Source of the DNA: an uncultured Anaerolineales bacterium
GTDB taxonomy: Bacteria; Chloroflexota; Anaerolineae; Anaerolineales; UBA6663
NCBI GenBank assembly: GCA_937952305.1
Contig: CALFZO010000056.1
Location: 1-62,570 of the forward strand
DNA: 62,570 bases
Reading direction: 5' to 3'
Part shown: positions 9,009 to 17,434 of the stretch, piece by piece
How positions within the stretch are numbered: position 1 is the first letter of the stretch
How the letters are laid out: each line of letters starts with the position of its first letter
Translations under genes and position numbers: made by a program
Notes under the pieces: generated by a model
What the model was told of the DNA's origin: nothing
What the model saw: only the letters and a program-made list of their open reading frames with translations
Databases searched by the model: none

Positions 9009-9950
9009 TCACTCGGCCGGCGTGAGCAGCGCCAGCAGATAATCGTCTGAGACTACGCGCGCCGCCTGCACCGCGCGGCGTTTGCCCAGCATCTTGGGCA
9101 GGCCGAGCAGCCCGGCCAACTGGCCGCGCAGCCGTGCCCGCGCCGCCGCCCCGCGCCAGGCGCGCACCGCCGCCGCGGTGATCCGCAGCTGCCCGCGCAC
9201 GATGCCGGTCCAGTGCCGGCGCCAGACGCAGGCCGGCACATCTTTCGCCAGCAGATACAGGAAGTTGCGGCCATCGTGAAAGCTGGCCGTCACGCCCCCG
9301 CCGCTGGCCGAAAGCTTATGATACACCACCGCCCGCGGCGCATAGACGGCCTGCCAGCCGGCCAGTTGCGCGCGCCAGGCCAGATCCACGTCCTCGCACG
9401 AGTAAAAGAAGTCTTCATCCAGCAGGCCGACCTGGTCGAGCATGGTCCGGCGATAGGCGGCGCTGCCGCCGTTGGCCGAGAACACCGGCCCCTCGGCGAA
9501 TTGCCCGCGGTCCGCCTGCCAGACGCCGCGGTTGCCGGGCGTGCCGTCGGTCTTGAAGACGTCGCCCGCGGTGTGGAAAACCTCGCGCCGGTCGAAGAGC
9601 AGCATGCGCGAGGCCACCATGCCGGCGCGCGGGTGGCGCTCGAAGGCGGCCAGGACCTCGGCCAGCCAGTGCGGGTCGGCCTCGGTGTCGTTGTTGAGCA
9701 GGATCAGGCAGTCGCCGGCGGCGGCGCGCAGGCCGGCGTTGCACGCGCCGGTGAAGCCGTGGTTGCGCTCCAGCGCCAGCACGCGCACCTCCGGGTAGTC
9801 ACGCGCCAGCAGCGCGAGCGAGTCGTCGCGCGAGGCGTTGTCGGCGACGATGACCTCAAAGTCCCGCCAGGTCTGACCGCGCAGAGCGTCCAGGCAGACC
9901 GGCAGATGCGCGGCGCCGTTCCAGTTAGGGATGATGATGGACACGAACAT
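9009..9950 (-). CDS. Family 2 glycosyltransferase (rhamnosyltransferase-like)
   Basis: A 313-aa GT2 enzyme. SIIIPNWNGAAHLPVCLDAL starts the GT-A fold, ILLNNDTEADPHWL gives the DxD-type metal site (about 85-98) and DLAWRAQLAGW the acceptor/base region; the pattern is that of rhamnosyltransferase-like GT2 proteins. The ATG at 9950 is preferred since the fold begins immediately; the upstream extension is a low-complexity Gly/Pro stretch. With rfbABD in the same region, rhamnose transfer is plausible but unproven. Confidence 0.87.
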   Translation of the reverse strand: MFVSIIIPNWNGAAHLPVCLDALRGQTWRDFEVIVADNASRDDSLALLARDYPEVRVLALERNHGFTGACNAGLRAAAGDCLILLNNDTEADPHWLAEVLAAFERHPRAGMVASRMLLFDRREVFHTAGDVFKTDGTPGNRGVWQADRGQFAEGPVFSANGGSAAYRRTMLDQVGLLDEDFFYSCEDVDLAWRAQLAGWQAVYAPRAVVYHKLSASGGGVTASFHDGRNFLYLLAKDVPACVWRRHWTGIVRGQLRITAAAVRAWRGAAARARLRGQLAGLLGLPKMLGKRRAVQAARVVSDDYLLALLTPAE

Positions 9951-10012
9951 GGCGCGGGCGGGCGCCGGGAGCAGGGGCGCCGGGTGCCTTACCGGCCCTC
10001 CGCCCCCGCGCT

Positions 10013-10840
10013 TCAACTGCTCTTGAGGAAGGTCTCCAGCGCGGCTTCCCACGGCTGGAGCGTGATGCCCAGCGCGGCGGCGGCGAAGTTGGCCAGCGGC
10101 GAGAAGGGCGGCGGCGTGGACGGCCGCGGGTAATCGGCCAGCGTGATCGGCTCAATGGGGACGTGGCTGCGCCCGCTCAGGTCCAGGATCCGGCGCGCGA
10201 AGTCATAGCGGGAGCAGTAGCCGGCATTGGTGAGGTGATAGATGCCGTAAGCGCCGGTCGTCACCAGCCGGACCAGGGCCTCGGCCATGTCCGTGACAAA
10301 GGTTGGGCAGGCCACCTCGTCGGTGACGACGCGCAAGCTGCCGCGCTCATCGGCCAGCTGCTGAATGCGGTGGACGAAGTTGCGGCCGGCGCGGCCGGTG
10401 AGCCACGACGTGCGGATGATGTAGAACTTCGAGCTTAGGGACTGGGCGAACCACTCGCCCGCGCGTTTGGAGGCGCCATACGGGTTGATCGGGTTGGGGG
10501 TGTCGAACTCCAGGTAGGGCGCGCCCTTCGTCCCGTCGAAGACCTCGTTGGTGCTGATGTAGGCCAGCGCGGCGCCGCCGCGCGCGGCGGCCAATGCCAC
10601 CGCCTGGGTGCCGAGGCCGTTGGCGCGGTAGGCGGCGGCCGGGTCCCGGGCCGCGCCGTCCACGTCCGTCATCGCCGCGCAGTGCACGATCAGCTCCGGC
10701 CGGTGCTCGTCCACCAGCGCCGCCAGGGCTTCCGGCTGGGTGATGTCCACCTCCGGCAGGTCGGCGCCGACGGCGTCCGGCCAGTAGGCGTGCAACGCCC
10801 GGCCGAGTTGGCCTTTGTGTCCAGTGATTAAGATGCGCAC
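10013..10840 (-). CDS. rfbD: dTDP-4-dehydrorhamnose reductase
   Basis: Final step of dTDP-L-rhamnose synthesis, reducing the 4-keto sugar with NAD(P)H. The 275-aa protein begins with the Rossmann motif ITGHKGQLGRAL (about 5-16), has YISTNEVFDG and YGASKRAGEW with the catalytic Tyr and Lys, and RTSWLTG. The start is GTG 10840, preceded by CAGGAGC; the longer upstream frame has no homologous sequence. It heads the run rfbD-GT2-GT2-rnhB-GT4. No dTDP-4-dehydrorhamnose 3,5-epimerase gene (rfbC) is in the window. Confidence 0.94.
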   Translation of the reverse strand: MRILITGHKGQLGRALHAYWPDAVGADLPEVDITQPEALAALVDEHRPELIVHCAAMTDVDGAARDPAAAYRANGLGTQAVALAAARGGAALAYISTNEVFDGTKGAPYLEFDTPNPINPYGASKRAGEWFAQSLSSKFYIIRTSWLTGRAGRNFVHRIQQLADERGSLRVVTDEVACPTFVTDMAEALVRLVTTGAYGIYHLTNAGYCSRYDFARRILDLSGRSHVPIEPITLADYPRPSTPPPFSPLANFAAAALGITLQPWEAALETFLKSS

Positions 10841-10867
10841 GAGGATGCTCCTGAGCTGCCGCGCGCC

Positions 10868-10873
10868 ATTATA
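10868..10873 (-). promoter_or_regulatory. Possible -10 element upstream of rfbD
   Basis: A perfect TATAAT on the minus strand lies 28 bp upstream of the rfbD GTG in a 56-bp gap. No convincing -35 is seen, so this is tentative. Confidence 0.35.
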
Positions 10874-10896
10874 GCCCAGGCGCGCGGCCAGGCCGG

Positions 10897-11607
10897 TCAG
10901 GAGAAGATGAAGTAGCCGAACACGGTCAGCGCACAGCAGTTGGCCAGCGCCATCCCGCCCAACACGAGCAGCTGCAGACCCGTCAGAGAGAAGAGCCGGG
11001 GTTGGCGGCGCTTGAGCCAATCGGAGAGGGTGGGGCCGGCGGCCGCCGGCGGCGTGGCCGGCCGGGCTTTGCCGGTCAGCAGGTTGACGGCCTCAGCGGC
11101 GTCGAGGGGCGTCTCGGCCGCATACTGCGGCAGGACGTCGCGGACGAACTCGCCGATCTCTTCGACGAACAGCACCAGGTCGATGCCGGGGACGGCGAAC
11201 TCGCGCGGCGCGCGCGGGGTGGCCACGACCACGGCCTGACGCGCCCCCAGACCGGCCGGCCCCAGGAAGGCCTGCAACTCGGCCAAGCGGCTGCGGGCAT
11301 GCGCGGCGATCTCAGACAGCGGCACCGGCTGGACGCTCTGCTTGGCGTAGTCCCAATGCATCCACACGCCGGCGTTGTTCACCAGGCTGGCCAGGTGCAA
11401 CAGCTCCAGATGCCAGAGGCCGTTCGGGCCGACCAGCACAAAGCCGGTCTTTTCGGAGGCGTCTGGCAGGGTGAGGTGCCGGATCAGGATATGGGAGTCG
11501 TCAAGGGCCTTGCCGAATTGCGCGGTGACGAGGTCTTCACCCTGTTTCTCTCGTCCGCCGCGCAGGAAATCCGCAAAGCCACTGGGGGTGGCTTCCACGA
11601 TGCGCAT
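10897..11607 (-). CDS. NERD-like domain protein with C-terminal membrane anchor
   Basis: A 236-aa protein. Residues 18-75 (GEDLVTAQFG, then FVLVGPNGLWHLELL) follow the layout of the NERD nuclease-related domain, but the usual IDH and ExK catalytic positions look degenerate, so nuclease activity is doubtful. The last 25 residues form one hydrophobic helix (LQLLVLGGMALANCCALTVFGYFIF) that would tether it to the membrane with the NERD-like part in the cytoplasm. Function unknown; a phospholipase-like fold relative is another possibility. Confidence 0.6.
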   Translation of the reverse strand: MRIVEATPSGFADFLRGGREKQGEDLVTAQFGKALDDSHILIRHLTLPDASEKTGFVLVGPNGLWHLELLHLASLVNNAGVWMHWDYAKQSVQPVPLSEIAAHARSRLAELQAFLGPAGLGARQAVVVATPRAPREFAVPGIDLVLFVEEIGEFVRDVLPQYAAETPLDAAEAVNLLTGKARPATPPAAAGPTLSDWLKRRQPRLFSLTGLQLLVLGGMALANCCALTVFGYFIFS

Positions 11608-11702
11608 GCGGCAACTATAGGCCGATCGACCAGAAAAGCAAACTTCGCCGGAGGGTTTTGGTTCTAGGCCGGTTTCAGCCCGCCGCCGGCCGCACCGCGC
11701 CT

Positions 11703-11731
11703 TTGACGGAGTCGGGCGACTCGCATAGAAT
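11703..11731 (+). promoter_or_regulatory. Promoter of the small membrane protein gene
   Basis: TTGACG (11703-11708), a 17-bp spacer and TAGAAT (11726-11731). The spacer contains an inverted repeat, GAGTC-GGGC-GACTC (about 11709-11722), a possible operator. Immediately after the -10, a 7-bp stem, CCGGTTG/CAACCGG (11733-11750), would form at the very 5' end of the RNA and could protect it. Confidence 0.7.
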
Positions 11732-11773
11732 TCCGGTTGTCACCAACCGGGCCTAATTGGGAGAAAGCTGTCC

Positions 11774-11974
11774 ATGCAAATCAAGCGCCTCATCGTCGTG
11801 GTCGTCTCGCTCATTATCGGCGTGCTGCTTACGGGCGCCGTCATCTACCTGGGCTTCGGGACAACGCCCGAACGGTTCGCCTACAGCAACGTGGTCCTGC
11901 TGACGGTCTCGCTGGCCGGCATCGCGTTCATCTGGCTGGATTACCTGCTGGGGACGCAGTTCCTCAAGAACTGA
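11774..11974 (+). CDS. Small two-helix membrane protein
   Basis: A 66-aa protein with two hydrophobic helices (about 5-26 and 40-58) joined by a short loop (GTTPERFAYSN) and a Lys-Asn end. No family recognised. It has its own strong promoter and terminator, so it is a stand-alone transcription unit, and GGGAGAAAG precedes the ATG. That independent expression is the main reason to believe this small gene is real. Confidence 0.75.
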   Translation: MQIKRLIVVVVSLIIGVLLTGAVIYLGFGTTPERFAYSNVVLLTVSLAGIAFIWLDYLLGTQFLKN

Positions 11975-11993
11975 CGCCCGCCCCGCGACGACC

Positions 11994-12021
11994 GCGCCTC
12001 AGCCTCGGCTGGGGCGCTTTT
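11994..12021 (+). terminator. Rho-independent terminator after the small membrane protein gene
   Basis: GCGCCTCAGCC pairs with GGCTGGGGCGC (one G-T pair) and is followed by TTTT. It also lies in the convergent gap before the stop of the minus-strand gene ending at 12043. Confidence 0.75.
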
Positions 12022-12042
12022 GTTTCCGCCGCGGCCGCCCCG

Positions 12043-12735
12043 TCAGGGCGCCGCCCACACCCGCACCCAGCTGAAGACCACGCGCGCCGGCGCGGCCAAA
12101 CCGTCCCGGGGCGCCCCGCGCGCGATGACGCCCACTTGCCCGCCGGGGGCCACCTCGAACTCACACAAGCGCTCGTCGTTGACGCGCACACTCACCCGGG
12201 ACCCGCGCACGTCCACGCGCACGCGGTTGCTGTCCGTCCCGGCCAGGAGGTGCGGCCATTGCTGCCACGGAAACAGCGCGCGGCGCTGTGTCCCCGCCTG
12301 CTGGTACGCCTCGGCGTAGCCGTTGCCGTTGACGACGACGGCCGTGTAATGAGCGTCGTCATGCCAGTTGAGGACCAGGCCGTAGGCGGCCCCGGCCGCG
12401 CCCTCCGTCTGGGCGCCGGCGACCTCCAGCGTGTAGTCCGCGGCCGGCGCCGGCGTCACCGCGAACACCATCTGCTCCGGCCCGGACAGGTCGGCCACCA
12501 GCGCACCGGCCCGCGGCGCCAGGGCGGCCCCGCTCGAGACCGACCACGCCCAACGCGACGTGTCACCCTTGAAGTCGTCCTGCCACAAGAGCGGCCCGGC
12601 CCGCGGCGGATCGGCCAGGCCCAGACCCAACGCCAGCGCCAGCCCGGCGGTGCCGACCAGCAACGCGGCCAGGCCGGCGCGCGCCAGGCGCCACAACCAG
12701 AGCGGGACAGGGGCGTCAGGTGAATTCAGGCTCAT
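12043..12735 (-). CDS. Membrane-anchored extracytoplasmic LamG/DUF1080-like protein
   Basis: A 230-aa protein with an N-terminal membrane helix (about 14-40, LARAGLAALLVGTAGLALAL) and a beta-rich extracytoplasmic domain that opens with LLWQDDFKGDTSRW, typical of concanavalin-like DUF1080/LamG folds, and closes with RVSVRVNDERLCEFEVAPGGQVGVIA. Such domains often bind sugars. The start at 12735 gives a proper signal anchor; the frame extends upstream only through sequence antisense to the deacetylase gene. No catalytic residues can be assigned. Confidence 0.65.
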   Translation of the reverse strand: MSLNSPDAPVPLWLWRLARAGLAALLVGTAGLALALGLGLADPPRAGPLLWQDDFKGDTSRWAWSVSSGAALAPRAGALVADLSGPEQMVFAVTPAPAADYTLEVAGAQTEGAAGAAYGLVLNWHDDAHYTAVVVNGNGYAEAYQQAGTQRRALFPWQQWPHLLAGTDSNRVRVDVRGSRVSVRVNDERLCEFEVAPGGQVGVIARGAPRDGLAAPARVVFSWVRVWAAP

Positions 12736-12770
12736 GCGACGACCAGCGGCCTCGGCGCCAGGGCGTATGT

Positions 12771-12776
12771 TATCAT
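12771..12776 (+). promoter_or_regulatory. Extended -10 element of the deacetylase gene
   Basis: TGTTATCAT (TG at 12768-12769, TATCAT at 12771-12776) is an extended -10 ending 7 bp before the ATG at 12784, so the message would be leaderless. No -35 is recognisable. Confidence 0.5.
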
Positions 12777-12783
12777 CCGCCCG

Positions 12784-13740
12784 ATGTCTCCCAAGAGCCT
12801 GTTGTGCCTGGCCGGGCTGGCTTTGGCCGCCTGTGTCCCGCTGGCCGCGCCTACCCAATCGGCCGCCGTGACGCCGTTCATCCCGGCCACGGGCCAGACA
12901 GCGTCGGCGACTCCGACCCAGACGGCCTCCCCGTCGCCGACGGCGTCCGCCACGGCCACGCCGACCGCCACCCTCACCCTCACGCTCACGCCCACCGCCA
13001 CCGCCACCGAAACGCCGCGGGCCACCCCGGACGCGCAGGCGGCGGCGCGGCGTGTGCGCGTGCCGATCCTGATGTATCACTATGTGGAGCCGTGGCCGGC
13101 CGACGCCAATGAACTGCGGCGCGGCCTGACCGTGCAGCCGGAGGCCTTCGCGGCGCAGATGCAGTATCTGGCCGACCAGGGCTACCGCGTGCTCAGCCTG
13201 TACGAACTGCTGGCGGCGCTGGCCCAGGGGACGCCGCTGCCCGAGCGCGCCGTGGTGCTCACCTTCGATGACGGCTACCGCTCGCTGATGGATTACGCCG
13301 CGCCGCGCCTGGAGCCGTACGGCTTCACGGGCACAGTCTTCGTCATCACCGAATTCATGGACCGAGGCTTCCCGCAGTACCTCACCTGGGATCAGGCGCG
13401 CGCGCTGGCTGCGCTGGGCTGGGACATCGAACCGCACACCAAGACGCACGAGGCGCTGGCCGGCCGCAGCCGCGACAAACAGTTGTACGAGATCCTGGGC
13501 GCGGTCGAGACCATCCAGGCCAATCTCGGCGTGCGGCCACGTTTCCTGTGCTTCCCGTCCGGCAAGTACGACGCCGTCACCGTGCAGCTCGCCCGCGAGA
13601 TCGACCTATGGGGGGCGGTGACGACGCAGCCCGGCCGCGCGCACACCTACACCGACCGCTACACCTGGACGCGCGTGCGCGTGGACGGGCGCGGTTCGCA
13701 GCAAGACTTCATCAACGCGCTTGAGGGCGACCTCAAGTAG
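12784..13740 (+). CDS. Polysaccharide deacetylase (NodB) lipoprotein
   Basis: A 318-aa secreted lipoprotein. A signal peptide ends in a lipobox (LAAC, Cys about 17), followed by a Thr/Pro-rich linker (about 25-85) that holds the enzyme off the membrane. The NodB domain starts with ILMYHYVEPW; VVLTFDDGYRSL (about 155-166) carries the metal-binding Asp pair, and FLCFPSGKYD is a later family motif. It would remove N-acetyl groups from cell-wall or surface polysaccharide, fitting the nearby glycan genes; exact substrate unknown. Confidence 0.88.
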   Translation: MSPKSLLCLAGLALAACVPLAAPTQSAAVTPFIPATGQTASATPTQTASPSPTASATATPTATLTLTLTPTATATETPRATPDAQAAARRVRVPILMYHYVEPWPADANELRRGLTVQPEAFAAQMQYLADQGYRVLSLYELLAALAQGTPLPERAVVLTFDDGYRSLMDYAAPRLEPYGFTGTVFVITEFMDRGFPQYLTWDQARALAALGWDIEPHTKTHEALAGRSRDKQLYEILGAVETIQANLGVRPRFLCFPSGKYDAVTVQLAREIDLWGAVTTQPGRAHTYTDRYTWTRVRVDGRGSQQDFINALEGDLK

Positions 13741-13763
13741 CCGCCCGGCCCAGCGAGGCGCTC

Positions 13764-15068
13764 ATGCCCAGTTCCCGTCTGCCCGGTTTTTATCAACGTT
13801 CCCTGGCGGAACGCGCCCAGCTGATCCAGGCCGCGGCCGGCCTGAGCGCGGCAGACCTGGCCGCCCTCACCGGCTTGGCCGGCCTGACGCCGGCCCAGGC
13901 CGACCACATGATCGAGAACGCCCTCGGCACGTACGCGCTGCCGCTGGGGATCGCCGCCAACTTCCTGGTCAACGGCCGCGAAGTGCTGGTGCCGATGGCG
14001 ATCGAGGAGCCGTCGGTGGTGGCCAGCGCTTCCTTCATGGCCAAGCTGGCGCGGACCGGCGGCGGCTTCACGGCCAGCAGCACCGAGCCGGAAATGATCG
14101 GCCAGATCCAGCTGCTGGGCCTCACCGATCCAGACACGGCCGAGCGGGCACTGCGGGCGGAGACCCCGCGTTTGCTGGCCCTGGCCGACCAGGTCAACCC
14201 GTCCATCGTCAAACGCGGCGGCGGCGCGCGCGGGCTGGAGGTGCGCTGGCTGGCCGAGTCGCCGCGCGGCCCCTTCCTGGTGGTGCACGTCCTCTACGAC
14301 ACGCGCGATGCGATGGGCGCCAACGCCATCAACACCGTGTGCGAGACTCTGGCGCCGGCCATCGAGCGGATCACGGGCGGGCGCGCGCACCTGCGCATCC
14401 TGTCTAACCTCGCCGACCGGCGGCTGGCCACGGCGCGCTGCGTGATCCCGGCCGCGGCGCTGGCTTTCGACCAGTATCCGGGCGAGCACGTGCGCGACGG
14501 CATCCTGGACGCTTACGCGCTGGCGGCCGCCGACCCCTACCGCGCGGCCACGCACAACAAAGGCATCATGAACGGCGTCGATCCGGTGGTGATCGCCACC
14601 GGCAACGATTGGCGCGCCATCGAGGCCGGCGCCCACGCCTACGCCGCGCGCTCCGGCCGCTATACGTCGTTAAGTGGGTGGGAGGCCGACGCCGCCGGCC
14701 AACTGGTCGGGACCCTGACCATGCCGCTGGCGGTGGGGATTGTGGGCGGCGCCACCAAGGTGCTGGCGGCGGCGCAGGCCGCGCTCAAGCTGATGGGCGT
14801 GACCTCGGCGCGCGAGCTGGCCGAAATCATCGTCAGCGTCGGCCTGGCGCAGAACCTGGGCGCGCTGCGGGCCCTGGCCACCGAGGGCATCCAGCGCGGG
14901 CACATGAGCCTGCACGCGCGCCAGATCGCGGTGGCGGCCGGCGCGGCCGGCGACCAGGTGGAAGTAGTGGCGGCGCGGCTGACGGCCGAGGGCCAGATCC
15001 GGGTGGAACGCGCCGCCGAAATCCTGCGGGAACTCGCGGCGCCGGAGGAGACGCACGATGAACCCTGA
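13764..15068 (+). CDS. mvaA: Hydroxymethylglutaryl-CoA reductase, class II
   Basis: Converts between HMG-CoA and mevalonate. The 434-aa length and the opening GFYQRSLAERAQLIQ are those of class II (degradative-type) enzymes rather than the long class I form. Conserved blocks are visible: MIENALGTYALPLGIA, DAMGANAINTVCE, the catalytic-Lys block HNKGIMNG (about 258-265), and GHMSLHARQ with the catalytic His near residue 380. Class II enzymes also serve biosynthesis in several bacteria, so it may supply isoprenoids. It overlaps the VOC gene by 11 bp; no other mevalonate gene is in the window. Confidence 0.95.
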   Translation: MPSSRLPGFYQRSLAERAQLIQAAAGLSAADLAALTGLAGLTPAQADHMIENALGTYALPLGIAANFLVNGREVLVPMAIEEPSVVASASFMAKLARTGGGFTASSTEPEMIGQIQLLGLTDPDTAERALRAETPRLLALADQVNPSIVKRGGGARGLEVRWLAESPRGPFLVVHVLYDTRDAMGANAINTVCETLAPAIERITGGRAHLRILSNLADRRLATARCVIPAAALAFDQYPGEHVRDGILDAYALAAADPYRAATHNKGIMNGVDPVVIATGNDWRAIEAGAHAYAARSGRYTSLSGWEADAAGQLVGTLTMPLAVGIVGGATKVLAAAQAALKLMGVTSARELAEIIVSVGLAQNLGALRALATEGIQRGHMSLHARQIAVAAGAAGDQVEVVAARLTAEGQIRVERAAEILRELAAPEETHDEP

Positions 15069-15546
15069 CCCAGCCCCGCTGAACGCGCGCTACGCGCACA
15101 CCAATCTGGTCGCCGCCGACTGGCGCGCCCTGGCTGCCTTCTATCAGCGCGTCTTCGGCTGCGAGCCGGTGCCGCCCGAGCGCGATTTCTCCGGCGCGGA
15201 GTTAGAGCGCGGCACCGGGCTGGCCGGCGCGCACCTGCGCGGCGTCCACTTGCGCCTGCCCGGCCACGGCGCGGCCGGCCCAACGCTCGAGGTCTTCAAC
15301 TATTCCAGCTTGGAAACGCGGCCGGGGACGGCCGTCAACCGGCCGGGCTTCGGACACCTCGCCTTCCAGGTGGACGACGTGGCGGCGGCGCGGGCACGGG
15401 TGCTGGCTGATGGCGGCCGGGCGGTGGGGGAGGTGGTGACGCTGACCGTGGCCGGCGGGGCGCGCGTCACCTGGTGCTACGTCACCGATCCGGAAGGCAA
15501 CGTCCTGGAACTGCAGGCCTGGTCGGCGCCGGCGGAGGACGCTTAA
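15058..15546 (+). CDS. VOC-family (glyoxalase/dioxygenase-like) protein
   Basis: A 162-aa protein of the vicinal oxygen chelate fold. The two beta-alpha-beta modules show at YAHTNLVAADWRALAAFYQRVFGC (N-terminal half; His for metal) and GFGHLAFQVDDVAAARARVL (C-terminal half), ending in VTDPEGNVLELQ, where Glu is a usual metal ligand. Substrate not predictable. Translationally coupled to mvaA by an 11-bp overlap, and its stop overlaps the convergent MBL gene by 4 bp. Confidence 0.85.
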   Translation: MNPDPAPLNARYAHTNLVAADWRALAAFYQRVFGCEPVPPERDFSGAELERGTGLAGAHLRGVHLRLPGHGAAGPTLEVFNYSSLETRPGTAVNRPGFGHLAFQVDDVAAARARVLADGGRAVGEVVTLTVAGGARVTWCYVTDPEGNVLELQAWSAPAEDA

Positions 15547-16238
15547 GCCCGGCCCCACTTCTGGCGGAACCTGGCCGCCGCCCCGCGCCGGATCGGCCCG
15601 CCGTGGCCGAAGACCGCCACCTCAAACTCCAGCTGGGCCAGCCGGGCCAGGCTGCGCCGCCCGACCTCCAAATCCTCGTAGACAATGCTCAATTGCAGGC
15701 CGGCGACGTTGCTGGCGGTGTCGCCGGCGAAGAGCACGCCGCGCGACTCCCACAAGAAAGCCAGATGGCCGAGGCTGTGACCGGGCGTATGCACGGCGCG
15801 CAGCCCGCCCGCAATCGGCAGCACCGCGCCGTCTTCCACGGTCTGCTCGATCTCGGCCGCCTCCACTGTGGACGGCGTGCCGGTGATGAACAACCGGTAG
15901 AGCAGTTGATTGGGCAGGCCCGGCGCCACCACCATCTGGCCGCGCCCGACCTGGCCGGCGCGTGTCAATGCGGCGTCGGCGGGGTGCATGGCGGCCGGCG
16001 CGCCGCTCAACCGCTTGAGCTCGGCTACGCTGCCGGCGTGGTCGGGGTGGCAGTGCGTGAGCAGGATCTGGCGCACGTCGGCCCAGCTCTTGCCGCTGGC
16101 GGCCAGAGCCGCGCCGATCTGGGGCGCGCTGCCGGGGTAACCGCTGTCGATGATGGTCAACGCGCCGCCGTCGTCCAGGATAAAGACGTTCACGGCGCCT
16201 AACGGGAGGGCGAACAAGCCCGGCAGAATTGGACGCAT
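15543..16238 (-). CDS. MBL-fold metallo-hydrolase
   Basis: A 231-aa metallo-beta-lactamase-fold hydrolase. LLTHCHPDHAGSV (about 59-71) is the H-x-H-x-D-H metal site; HTPGHSLGHLAF supplies a further His, GDTAS the bridging Asp, and GHG near the end the last His. These are the features of glyoxalase II-like and related broad hydrolases. Convergent with the VOC gene with a 4-bp overlap of coding ends, so no room for a separate terminator. Confidence 0.9.
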   Translation of the reverse strand: MRPILPGLFALPLGAVNVFILDDGGALTIIDSGYPGSAPQIGAALAASGKSWADVRQILLTHCHPDHAGSVAELKRLSGAPAAMHPADAALTRAGQVGRGQMVVAPGLPNQLLYRLFITGTPSTVEAAEIEQTVEDGAVLPIAGGLRAVHTPGHSLGHLAFLWESRGVLFAGDTASNVAGLQLSIVYEDLEVGRRSLARLAQLEFEVAVFGHGGPIRRGAAARFRQKWGRA

Positions 16239-16307
16239 CAGCCTAAGCCTTCTGGAGCCGCTCGCTGGGCGAAGCCCAGAGCAGTCTCTCCCGGAACAGG
16301 ATACGCC

Positions 16308-17255
16308 TCACGGCGGCGGCGGTACAGCCGCGCCCGACTCGGCCCGGCGCGGCCAGAACACCAGGGCCGCCACGGCCACGACCAGGACAGCCGTCACGGC
16401 CAGGCCGCCCTCCGGCCCGAACGCCCCGCCGGTAATGAAGTCCGGCCCTTGCGCCCGCAGGTTCAGCATGACCGGACCGGTGCGCGTCAGGCCGCTGACC
16501 TCCAGACCGAACACATTGCCCTGCAGCCAGTTCCAGGCGCTGTGCTCGGCACACACGCCCCATAGCCCGCCCTCGCGCAGCGCATACAGGGCCGCGAACA
16601 GGCCGAACAGGAAGAGGTTGAGCAAGGCCAGCCCGCTCAGATTGGGGTTGAGGCTGTGCAGCGCGGCAAAGGCCAGCGACGAGATGAGCACGCCCACCCA
16701 GGGCCGGTAACGCGCCCCCAGGCTGCCCAGCAGCCAGCCGCGGGTCAGCGCTTCCTCAGACGCGCCCTGGACCAGCCAGCCCAGCAGCATGGCCAGCACA
16801 CCGCCGAAGGTGGCCAGGCCGAGCGCCGGTCCCGCCGGCTGGACCGTGATGTAACCCAAAGCCGCGCTCAGGCCGAGGCTGGCCAGAAACATCGCCGTAC
16901 CCACCAGGAAGCCGCGCGCATACTTCCCGAGGGCGCCGCCGCGCTCAAAGCCGAGCGTGGATAACGGCCGGCGTTCAAACCAGCGCAGCCAGGCCCACAA
17001 TAGACCGAACACGGGCAGCGTGACCGCGGCCAGCAGCAGGCCGGCGCCCAGACCGAGCGGCAGCGGTTGGTCCGCCAGCGAGGTCGAGCCGCCTGGGGCC
17101 AGCGCCCACAACAGCAGATAGACCGGCGCGCCGCCGATGAACTGGCTGGCGACGAGGAACAGCGCTGCCAGGACGATGGCCGCCGCCGGGTGCGTCAGAC
17201 GCCGGCCCTGACGGGCAAGGGCGAACAAGCGGCTGGTGGAGACCCAATTCAGCAT
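16308..17255 (-). CDS. CPBP-family intramembrane metalloprotease
   Basis: A 315-aa polytopic membrane protein. The CPBP/Abi active-site motifs are present: EEALTRGW (Glu-Glu plus Arg, about residue 168), FAALHSLNPN and HSAWN. About eight hydrophobic helices; some family members cleave membrane anchors or CAAX-type tails, others serve bacteriocin immunity. ATG 17255 is used; a GTG at 17303 is in frame. The first dozen codons and the leader belong to a repeat also found upstream of the DppB gene at 20747-20912. Confidence 0.88.
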   Translation of the reverse strand: MLNWVSTSRLFALARQGRRLTHPAAAIVLAALFLVASQFIGGAPVYLLLWALAPGGSTSLADQPLPLGLGAGLLLAAVTLPVFGLLWAWLRWFERRPLSTLGFERGGALGKYARGFLVGTAMFLASLGLSAALGYITVQPAGPALGLATFGGVLAMLLGWLVQGASEEALTRGWLLGSLGARYRPWVGVLISSLAFAALHSLNPNLSGLALLNLFLFGLFAALYALREGGLWGVCAEHSAWNWLQGNVFGLEVSGLTRTGPVMLNLRAQGPDFITGGAFGPEGGLAVTAVLVVAVAALVFWPRRAESGAAVPPPP

Positions 17256-17388
17256 GGACGTGCTCAGGTTTGTGATCGCGGAAAGCGCAGCCGGATCCCA
17301 CACCCGTTCAGTTGGGACGTGCGTTGGGATGGTGGGGATGATACCAAAAGTCCGGCGCCCGGCAACTCGCGGTCCGGCCGCTCAAGCC
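17221..17388 (-). repeat. Intergenic repeat copy A (about 168 bp)
   Basis: This segment, covering the upstream region and first codons of the CPBP gene, is roughly 80% identical by eye to 20747-20912, including blocks such as GCGAACAAGCGGCTGG and GCGCCCGGCAACTCGCGG. Both copies lie between two minus-strand genes in the same orientation. On the minus strand copy A holds TTGCCG, 16 bp, TATCAT, a possible promoter; the matching -10 in copy B is weaker. Confidence 0.8.
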
Positions 17389-17434
17389 GCGCAGAGCACC
17401 AGCCGGGCCAGAAGGCTTTGGCGCTGGGCGCCCC

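Noticed and set aside
12736..13449. N-terminal extension of the LamG-like gene over the deacetylase gene
   Set aside because: The extension is Arg/Gly-rich shadow sequence; the start at 12735 gives a proper signal anchor and avoids the overlap.
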